Below are positions 56,365 through 64,000 of a stretch of 64,000 bases of DNA, piece by piece. The first letter of the stretch is position 1, and each line of letters starts with the position of its first letter. The stretch comes from Xanthostigma xanthostigma (taxonomy: Eukaryota; Arthropoda; Insecta; Raphidioptera; Raphidiidae). Made by a program: the position numbers and the translations under genes. The notes under the pieces are model-generated. The model ran no database searches, had not been told where the DNA came from, and saw nothing but the letters and a program-made list of their open reading frames with translations. Location: positions 19,320,509-19,384,508 of the forward strand of contig OY754475.1 of assembly GCA_963575645.1 (NCBI GenBank). Reading direction: 5' to 3'.

Positions 56365-56941
56365 TACAGTATGTAAACGCGTAAGGTGCACATAGGGAAA
56401 TTAGTATTGGGAAAAAATACTTGGATCATAGTTAGCCATGACTGCATTAATTGTTATTTCTATTGAATTATCATTGTAATCTTGAGGATTTCTATTTTAT
56501 TTTGATTTATTTTAATTTTACTTGGCTTTTTTAACAATGAAAAGCTCTTATAAATCATTATTTAAATTTTTTTGTACAAAAACAAAACAAAAAAACAACT
56601 CCATCTGTTTGGAAACATTTCATTCAAAAATTGTCTGACTGGTATGACGTATGCGCGTTGGTAAATCAGCGACCCAATGTCTTTAGGTTCAACACGAATA
56701 GGCGGAGATATTTGATCTCGCACCATATTTAAGTATATTTGGGAATTTAATGTCCCATTAATAAAAAAAGTCCGATTATGTTGTAATCATTCGAATATTT
56801 TCTTCGGTAGTATACACATTCATTTTGCAAAAGAATATTATCTGTCAAATTGAAAAACAAGATTTTAAGGCTCACTCTGATCCAGTCATTTTTTCCCAAT
56901 GTTAATTTCCCTATGTGCACCTTACGTGTTTACATACTGTA
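56365..56941 (-). mobile_element. Internally deleted Tc1/mariner-type element
   Basis: Inverted ends TACAGTATGTAAAC(G/A)CGTAA, GGTGCACATAGGGAAATTA flanked by TA on both sides. The minus strand at about 56625-56780 still reads NGTLNSQIYLNMVRDQI, then VRQFLNEMFPNRW, the pattern around the second catalytic aspartate region of Tc1/mariner transposases (.G.....Y..ML......VR.FL...FP.RW). The QDGAPAH core is deleted. A non-autonomous relic. Confidence 0.72.
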
Positions 56942-57986
56942 TAAAAGGTAAACACTGTTGCATTTCGGTTAAAGCCTTTGTTCTGTTCTATATTTAGAAT
57001 TTAGACGGAGGATGAACTCCTCGCTATGTTGTATAATTTTATTTTTATTTAAAAAAATACTTGCTGTTTCCGCACAGCGCTGTCAAAACCATTGGCGTAG
57101 CAAGAGGGGGGGGGGCAATTAGAAATAATTGATAAAAGCATGAGATATATTATCGAGTTAAAATGTTATCTTATAATATAAAATACTTAATAAAGTTTTT
57201 GCGTGAAAAAAAAGATTTTTAATCAGTTAATAACCAAGTCATTATTCGGAAACTTTGACACAATGAAATGACAAGCTCTTAACGATTTTCTAATGGAAAA
57301 TGTTTCGAAACTTTTTTCATAATCGTGTCAAAATATAGAGTGTATGCCGGTACAGTGCTCTCAAACAATCTCATGGTTACTTAAGGATGCTTGAGGTTAA
57401 TACAGTTGCAGACAAAAGTATGTCTATAATCAAGTATTTCTAAATTTTATTTGTTAGCCAGGTATTCGTATTATTTTCAGTTTTATTTTTTTATTATCAT
57501 GATCCTGGGGGGGGGGGGTAATTATTTCCAGAACAGTTATGCACCCGGGTGAAACCGGGCCTCCAGTTATTGATAAAATAAGCATCGATTTTATGATAAA
57601 TTGGACGTTAGGAGGTTTGAAAAATTACAGAGCACACAACGCTGAATTCTCTACATTGATTGCTGATTAGATAGAGCGCGACGAATTCATCTTTTTGTGT
57701 GGCTCAGACATTGGTAGACGTACTTGAAGCGTGACATACACGCACAACCAACCGCCAGCCAATGTTGTCGCGTTATACACAAAAGACGATCACTAAACCG
57801 TGACAACCGTCACGCAGTGCTGTAGCTTGGACCACTCGGTACTTAAAAACACGCGCGTGACTCATGTTACTCTTAAAATCTAACAGTTTAGCACACGTGA
57901 CGCAAACAATCCAGCGTATGCGTGACTGGTAAAAAACTTATAGCGAAGCAACAGGCAACCTGCTAGTTTGGGACATTTATAAAAGA
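56942..57986. other. No gene; poly-G scraps
   Basis: Contains a copy of the 21680-21770 segment at 57440-57520, followed by a G12 run. No gene is supported. Confidence 0.45.
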
Positions 57987-58140
57987 ATAGCGGTCCCGCC
58001 CGGTTTCATCCGGGTGCAAAAGAACGAATGGGGGGACACGAGTACGCACGTTCATCTTCGTTTTATCGAGATGAATGTTGTGTCCAAATTTCATGATGAT
58101 CGGAGTTACCGTTCAAAAGTTTTTGTCGGACGGACAAATT
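57987..58140 (+). repeat. RTE-like LINE tail fragment
   Basis: AGCGGTCCCGCCCGGTTTCA through CCAAATTTCATGATGATCGG, the same family as 2067-2620. Confidence 0.6.
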
Positions 58141-58316
58141 TTGAGCTGTGCGTTGATAGAGTCAGTCAGTCAGTCAAGGTTTCCTTTTATATATTTAGAC
58201 GAAAAGCGTTTTTCGCGTAGACCACTAGTCCTCTATAAAATCGCGAACTTTTTTTAAGTCCGTCGTTAAACTATTTAATTTATTTATTTTTTTTTTTTTT
58301 GGTAATTACTGTTTGA

Positions 58317-58658
58317 TAGAGCTGTAAAAGTAACGGGAAATTGTGTACCCGTATGTATTCGTTACTTAAAGAACCAGTACCCGTTACTTTCGTATCGTTA
58401 CGTTACTCGTTACTTTTTATACGACATACAATCGTGTACTAACAGCAGCAAGCATGTACCATCGCATCGAGGCGCGTCGCATACGTGATACGGTATGACT
58501 TCGTTCGTATAACGTATAACCGCATCAAACGAGTCGAACCGACATGGATACGACAAGTGCGAGTAACGAAATGAATTTGTAAGTAACGATTCGTTACTTC
58601 GAGTCAGACGATGTACCCGTTACTCAGTAACGAATACATACGGTTTGTTACAGCTCTA
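58317..58658. mobile_element. 342-bp hAT MITE (family C), copy 3
   Basis: Perfect 8-bp duplication CTGTTTGA (58309-58316 and 58659-58666). Ends TAGAGCTGTAAAAGTAAC and GTTTGTTACAGCTCTA. Confidence 0.92.
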
Positions 58659-58954
58659 CTGTTTGATATAAGATCGTATTCTATTGTATTGCATCAGTCG
58701 CACCGGTATACCTCCACACCTGCCGAAATTATTATCTACATTTTGATTTTCGATTATGTCTCGCATCATCTACTTTTTAACGAGCCTCTTTAACGCGTAC
58801 ACTTTTTTATTTATATTTTATGTACATTTTTGCTATTAGGATGATGTTCTCTACCATTAACGGTCTTTTATGGATGTGTTCGGTAATTTAACTAATAACA
58901 ACAACATTTTTGTACCGAACAAAAAGACTATTTAATAGCAATTGTTTTTATTAT

Positions 58955-59555
58955 AAGCTTTTGAAGTAAAACTTCTTTACGCACGCTTGACTTGGGGAGT
59001 AAGCTGGTGAATGCGTGACGAGAGATCGTCAGAAAGTGTGATCGGGCGAGGACAACGGAAGTTGAGAGGGAGATGTAAGTTAGTGAAGATAGAAAGAGGA
59101 TGACAAATACTTCACTGGCTAGTGGCGCCATCAGGTGGCCGAAAATATAAGTAGTACTAACAAAAGAATGACACATACTTCACTTGCCAGTGGCGCTATC
59201 GGATAACAGAAAAAAGTTTTGTAAACCTACTTAACTTGCAGAGCTAAATAATATTTCATAACGATTTACGGTTAAAATCCAAGGAGAGCTAAGTAATTAC
59301 AATGTATTACTTTTGTTTTCATTATCTTTATGTTTCTATTTCTTTCTTCTTACATTAGACTGTTCATTTCGTTCTTTAACAATTTTATAAATCATTATTT
59401 TGTTCAATACATTAAATATTCTACGTTTTACGTGAATAAAATTATAAATTCATTTTCAAGTCCATATTTTGTGAATTTTCGGGTGAATAATAACAAATTA
59501 TGGCAGGAAGAAGTTTTACTTCAGTCGTGTGGTCTCGCAAGCACACTCGTTTTTT
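58955..59555 (-). mobile_element. Repeat family E, longest copy
   Basis: Starts TGAAGTAAAACTTCTTTACG, CACGCTTGACTTGGGGAG, includes two tandem AGTGGCGC(C/T)ATC units near 59125 and 59190, and ends GGCAGGAAGAAGTTTTACTT, CAGTCGTGTGGTCTC. The ends carry short inverted AAGTTTTACTTCA matches. The 130-codon frame inside has no domain. Confidence 0.6.
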
Positions 59556-60453
59556 TATTAAGATCATTTGACGGTGGATACGGGGGGAGACCGGTCTTCC
59601 AGAGCGGGAAAATTAAAAAATGTTTTTCGATTTCGTTCGAAATTTTGAATATTTTGTACAAATTATTCATATTTTTTACAAGTAATCGGGATCCACGAGA
59701 AAAAATACAGGATTACATTTAAAAATCGAGGGTTACCCCTCACCCCGTGAGAGGGGAAGGGGGGATGTACAGTTTCATGCGCAAAGGATGTCTTCCTTAA
59801 AGCCAAACAACTTTTGTTGAAGGATTTTTTTTTTGAAAATGTGACCATATCGATATAATTCCCCATATTGATTAAAATGGAACACCCCACGTCATGACAG
59901 CGTGTCCTTCTCTGTCAATAAAACAGTTTACTGTCGATTGCTGTTTCATTAACTTAAGCTCGGGACGGTAAACTTGATTGAAATCTACCTCTTTGTCAGT
60001 AATTTAATTACTAGATCAATTTAAAGATTGTGTCCGCATCAGAACTTGACTCGAGTGAAGCCGGGTTCATAGCTAGTATTTCAATAATTCTTTCAATTCG
60101 TCTTTGGAGAGGAGTGCACAGTGCAGCTAACTTCTGGCACGTCATTTTAAAATTAAATAAGTTCGTTGAACGTAATGATTCTTCTTGAAACAATCCAGAC
60201 GCTTCACTAGATTCCAGGTGCGGAACTCTATAGTCTCTACCGTGATAATGCAACAATCTGTTGCATTCAACAGGATCGCCGGTCGTCGGCGGCCGGTGTT
60301 TTCGCTGGGTCCTGGATGATCCGCGCGCGCGTTCCCTCCGGTCAACCGGAGCAGGTTTATAAATCAGCAACACCACGTGCGTAGCGCCCGACACGCAACA
60401 GGGAAAATTGGGTACTACGCTCAAGATAGCGTAATAGAACCTGCTTCCACTGA
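59556..60453. other. No supported gene; GC-rich patch at 60270-60400
   Basis: A 152-codon minus-strand frame (60011-60469) crosses a GC-rich patch (CGGTCGTCGGCGGCCGGTG) and ends in a leucine- and arginine-rich helix-like tail (LAALCTPLQRRIERIIEIL). I recognise no domain, and its start lies in a MITE. It may be an exon fragment, but I cannot support that. Confidence 0.25.
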
Positions 60454-60781
60454 GTATAATACGCGCCACAGATCTACAAGGTTCGAAAGCTAGTCACAAA
60501 CAGCGTCGCAAAGGCACATTTTACAGCCGTTGTGACTCCCACCACCTCCCAGCTACCTGCACAGAACGTGCGCTCGTCGGTGATTGGCCGTGATCGCTCG
60601 TTGACTTTGTCACTTGTCGCTTTCCTGCTTTAAAGTACAGTCGAGTACGCTATTGTTAAGTTGTTATTGTTATTTTAGTTTTGTTGAGTTGCGAGTTTGT
60701 AGTTTTTCAACAGACTGTACAAGCGCAAGCCCGCATTTGCATCTAACTTCCGAGCCTTTTAGATTCGTGGCGAGTATTATA
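60454..60781. mobile_element. CGCGCC MITE (family A), copy 6
   Basis: Termini TATAATACGCGCCACAG and CGTGGCGAGTATTATA. Orientation as copies 3 and 4. Confidence 0.85.
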
Positions 60782-60800
60782 ATATATCTATGGTTACACC

Positions 60801-61017
60801 CATAGAGATATTAGACTAGGTACGCGAGAGAGCCGTAAAAGTGTCTGCAATTCAGAGAGAGAATAGTTACTTACCTCTATGGTAACTAATGATACAAAAC
60901 AATGCTGATATGAGTAAACAATAATCAGCTTTTCTGGCTTTTACTCTCTTAACTGAGGACACTTTCACTTATGTCAAGCATACGAACTAGCGTACTCTAG
61001 TTACTTATACCTCTATG
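60801..61017. mobile_element. 217-bp hAT-type MITE, sister of the gene 2 insertion
   Basis: Perfect 8-bp duplication GTTACACC (60793-60800 and 61018-61025). Right end CTAGTTACTTATACCTCTATG and left end CATAGAGATATTAGACTAGG. Shares GTACGCGAG.GAGCC and GACACTTTCACTTATG with 8478-8762. Confidence 0.88.
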
Positions 61018-61029
61018 GTTACACCTCAA

Positions 61030-61580
61030 CTGGTGTTGGGTAACTCAGATCTGAACCGGTTCAAAGAGCCGACTCCGACAGAAGATCCGTGGGAGCCGAC
61101 TCACTTTTTTATGAGCCGACGGATCAACGGATCCGCATAACTCAGTGAAACACTTAACACACAGAAGCAATAAGTATCTGTCAGCTCAAATGACTCATGC
61201 ATCATATGTCTGGCTATGCATTCTATACAGGTACACATTATACAATCAACTCAACTATACAGTGTACACACTACGCACAGGCGGTACAGTTATTACAGTG
61301 TTTCACTTAAATCACAACTATTTAAGGTATTGTATTGCATATTGCAATATGTTTTCTGTAACATAGCAAGTAGTAACCTGTAAAACCCCGCCTTATAATA
61401 TGTGAGTCCAGTCACTGGCATAATATTACGTGATATGATTGACTGAACTAACTCAGTGGCTCAGTTGACTCGAATAACATATTCAGAACTCGGCTCTTTT
61501 GGAACCGGTTCAGGGAGCCGGCTCACATACGGGATCCAGATGCAAAGATGCAGATCACTAAAAAGACCCGTTTTTCCCAT
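61030..61580. mobile_element. Decayed hAT-like MITE (GAACCGGTTC)
   Basis: GAACCGGTTCAAAGAGCCGA near 61058 and TCGGCTCTTTTGGAACCGGT near 61490 are inverted matches, with further AGCCGACTC repeats. The interior is AT-richer and noncoding. Exact ends and duplication are not resolved. Confidence 0.5.
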
Positions 61581-61854
61581 CTCTAACCTTATTATAAAGT
61601 ATCCATGGTCCATCAGCTGGACATCGTTTGTTTTTACCTACCCTAAACGTAAGTAGTAGACACGCATAATATATCGATCCGCGTTTTAGGAAGGGGACAT
61701 CATCCCCGGCTTGAAACAAAATTACATCGCTGCTTCTCTGCTTGTCGGCATCACAATACAGGTAAAACTCGCCTGCAAGCTTCACTGCACAATCGACGCT
61801 ATCAGATTACACTGAGTCGAGACGAATGTGTATTTTCAAAATGCTTGTCTATAT

Positions 61855-62350
61855 CAGGGGCGGGCAAATCTTTTGAACGCCGGGCCACATAGCTGATGAA
61901 AATTTGACCGCGGGCCAAAAATTTGCAAAAAAAAAAATTGGTTGTCTGTAAAGTCGGTTTACGGACGATAGTTTTACGTGATAACGTCATAAAGAAACAT
62001 TGATGAACTCTCTGACGTCACGCGAGAAGAGAGAGAAATGCGTACAAGCCGACGCTTCGGCCAATCGTGTCTCTCTATCGCTTATACCGCGCTCTCTCTT
62101 GCACGCTCAGACTCAGGCGGAACGTGACACTTTTTCGTGCGTGCAGCCGGTGTTTCATCAATTTATAAGACGTTATCACGTCAAAAAAGGTCCTCACATT
62201 CTATTTCCGCATTTGTAGAGCAAAAAATAAAAAAAGCTCCTTAGGTCGTCTGTTCTGGCCCTTGCTATTTCCTTACTATTTTTCTAAAATTTATAAAATG
62301 CTTCGCGAGCCGGACGAAATTGTGCTGCGGGCCGCCATTTGCCGAGGATC
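61855..62350. mobile_element. hAT-like MITE (CAGGGGCGGGCAAA) with nested family B MITE
   Basis: The outer sequence starts CAGGGGCGGGCAAATC and contains GCCGGGCCACAT and GCGGGCC words; the right end near 62350 is worn. Inside, 61926-62186 is a family B MITE running from AATTGGTTGTCTGTAAAGTC to AAGACGTTATCACGTCAAAA. Confidence 0.6.
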
Positions 62351-62399
62351 TATATGCATTGTGAGTAACGAATAAAGATCCGGTCAAAAAAAAAATTAT

Positions 62400-62870
62400 T
62401 TCGTCATCTACTTTGCAATGAGCCTATATATAAAGAGCTTTTTTGAACTACCCCTCAGGGAAAATTAGCGCTCCTAGGAACCCGAGCTCGTACCAGTCGG
62501 TTTGTGCGTATATATGCCGGCTGGCAGATTCTCAATACTCACTGATGATCTCAGTTGTTGAGCGTCTATAATCTACAATATCTCTCTCTATCTCTTCGTT
62601 TACCGAGATGAATGTTGTGTCCAAATTTCATGATGATCGGAGTTACCGTTCAAAAGTTTTTGTCGGGCGGACAAATTTTGAGTTATATTTTTCATTGATG
62701 CTCCGCTCCTATTGGTCGTAGCGTGATATTATATAGCCTATAGCCTTCCTAGATAAATGGGCTATCCAACAAAAACAAATTCAATTCGAACCAGTAGTTC
62801 CTGAGATTAGCGCGTTCAAACAAACAAACTCTTCAGTTTTATATATTAGTATAGATTATCATTGTATAGA
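62400..62870 (+). repeat. Repeat shared with 34860-34990, then RTE-like tail without tRNA module
   Basis: 62475-62590 (AACCCGAGCTCGTACCAGTC) matches the centre of the 2-kb foldback. 62601-62870 is a collinear copy of the 2067-2620 family but joins GTTCAAAAGTTTTTGTCG closely to ATTTTTCATTGATG, without the tRNA-like insert. Confidence 0.6.
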
Positions 62871-63121
62871 TTTTTGCAAGAAGGTTTTATTAAAAAAAAA
62901 TTGTTTGCGTCGTGTGCTTGAGCATGTATGGAGGTGTGGTGGGAACCAGTTTTACTTCTGTAGTGTGTAGTGTAAAGAACACTCTTTTTAATTAATTCTT
63001 TTTTTTTTTTGTTGCAGATGCTGACGAAACTCTACTACATATTTCTGGTGAGTGAGAATTTTTTATAATATAAATATCCTTTAACATTGAGCTCAAACCT
63101 ACAACAGCCCATTGTAACCAG

Positions 63122-63431
63122 ACTAAAATGTTAAGAAGTTAGTCACAAACACCGTCGCAAAGGCACATTTTAGAGCCATTGAGACTCCCACCACCTCCCA
63201 GCTACCTGTACGGAACGTGCGCTCGTCAGTGATTGGTCGTGATCGCTCGTTGCCTTTGTCACTTGTCGCTTTCCTGCTTTAAAGTACAGTCGAGTACGCT
63301 ATTGTCAAGTCGTTGTTGTTATTTTAGTTTTGGTTGAGTTGCGAGTTTGTAGTTCTTCAACAGACTGTACAAGCGCAAGCCCGCATTCACATCTAACTTC
63401 CGAACCTTTTAGATTCGTGGCGCGTATTGTA
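63122..63431. mobile_element. CGCGCC MITE (family A), copy 7, left end worn
   Basis: AGTCACAAACACCGTCGCAA through CGTGGCGCGTATTGTA. The left terminus has lost the GCGCC motif. Orientation as copies 3, 4 and 6. Confidence 0.8.
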
Positions 63432-63765
63432 CCTATATTATAATATCTTCTTTTTCATTAACTTTACTCGTCGTGATACATCCAAATAATATCTCGTAGC
63501 TAATTTTCCGTTTCTTCCGAAAAATCTTGAATTAACCAAACCGTCTCCTTTCTTACAAAACCTATTCAATCCCCGTCATCCCTAGGGAACAAGAATGCAC
63601 ATCAAATAGGGAATACAGCATCCGGAGATCCGTTGTACAGCGTATATATACAGGGTGAGTTTTAAGTTGATGCTTTTTTTTTACAGCGTGTAAAAATCAA
63701 ATAGACGAGCAAATATTTCAAATAGTTTTTTTATCAAAACTCAAAAATAAGAGAGAAACAGCCTT
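63432..63765. other. No gene seen
   Basis: Spacer without supported features. Confidence 0.5.
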
Positions 63766-64000
63766 TCGAAGTTTAAATAAATTTTATTAAATTTTCTTTA
63801 ATTTTGAGGACGGTCCTGGGGTTATATTATGTCACTATGGAAATAAGTTGTTATTATCTCTTAAAAACAGAACAATACACATGTCAGTTTCAAATAAGCA
63901 CCAACATACTTGATAATAACAACTTATTTCCATGGTGACATAATATAACCCCAGGACCGACCTCAAAATTAAAGAAAATTTAATAAAATTTATTTAAACT
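63766..64000. repeat. Inverted repeat cut by the window end
   Basis: 63766-63863 (AGTTTAAATAAATTTTATTA, GGTCCTGGGGTTATATTATG, ATGGAAATAAGTTGTTATTA) is matched in reverse complement by about 63911-64000, around a loop of about 50 bp. The right arm runs to the last base, so the true end lies outside. Confidence 0.8.

Noticed and set aside
59330-59722. 130-codon frame with hydrophobic N-part
   Set aside because: It starts inside a multicopy repeat (family E). AT-rich composition explains the Phe/Ile content.
60011-60469. 152-codon minus-strand frame
   Set aside because: No domain, and its start is in a family A MITE. Kept only as a remark in the spacer entry.

Overview
This is a 64 kb piece of an AT-rich eukaryotic nuclear genome, almost certainly an insect. 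The evidence is a family of two-exon ZAD/C2H2 zinc-finger genes (ZAD is essentially an arthropod domain), GT-AG introns of 118-194 bp, and very dense TIR-type elements. Several repeats (ACCGACGAAAA...GGAGGAGGTTCTCA termini, and a unit reading AAGTGCGGGTCGGACTCG) look like families I remember from Lepidoptera. That order-level guess comes from memory and is not proven here.

Region 1 (about 2.9-18.5 kb) is a tandem array of five plus-strand ZAD-zinc-finger genes, probably nuclear transcription factors. Each has a first exon whose coding part is exactly 150 nt. It ends in phase 0 between the two cysteine pairs of the ZAD. A short intron follows, then one long exon with a ZAD remainder, an acidic linker carrying repeated (I/L)KEEP(I/V)D-type motifs that fit the SUMO consensus, and 6-12 C2H2 fingers. 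Genes 3, 4 and 5 form a segmental duplication: 5' flanks (3 and 4), 3' flanks (3 and 4) and a near-identical linker tract (4 and 5) are shared. Gene 2 carries a hAT-type MITE inside its last codons.

Region 2 (18.5-47.4 kb) has no convincing host gene. It is a nested graveyard of hAT, Tc1/mariner- or Tigger-like and other TIR MITEs, large foldback elements (a pair of about 590-bp arms at 33.96-35.96 kb), a Penelope-like fragment, two LINE 3' ends and tRNA-derived SINE modules.

Region 3 (47.4-52.3 kb) holds an uncharacterised single-frame gene of about 367 codons. Its reading frame is interrupted after codon 7 by a 992-bp element with perfect 36-bp TIRs and a 4-bp AAAT duplication. The element carries its own small ORF and several internal copies of its terminal motif. 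Its length keeps the host frame, and GT and AG dinucleotides inside its TIRs would allow in-frame splicing. This is the most unusual object in the window. Downstream lie a minisatellite, a hAT MITE, a 610-bp foldback and a frameshifted minus-strand zinc-finger exon.

Region 4 (52.3-64 kb) is again repeats and MITEs with no supported host gene. Three 342-bp hAT MITEs and seven copies of a roughly 320-bp CGCGCC-ended MITE recur across the window and point to recent MITE activity.
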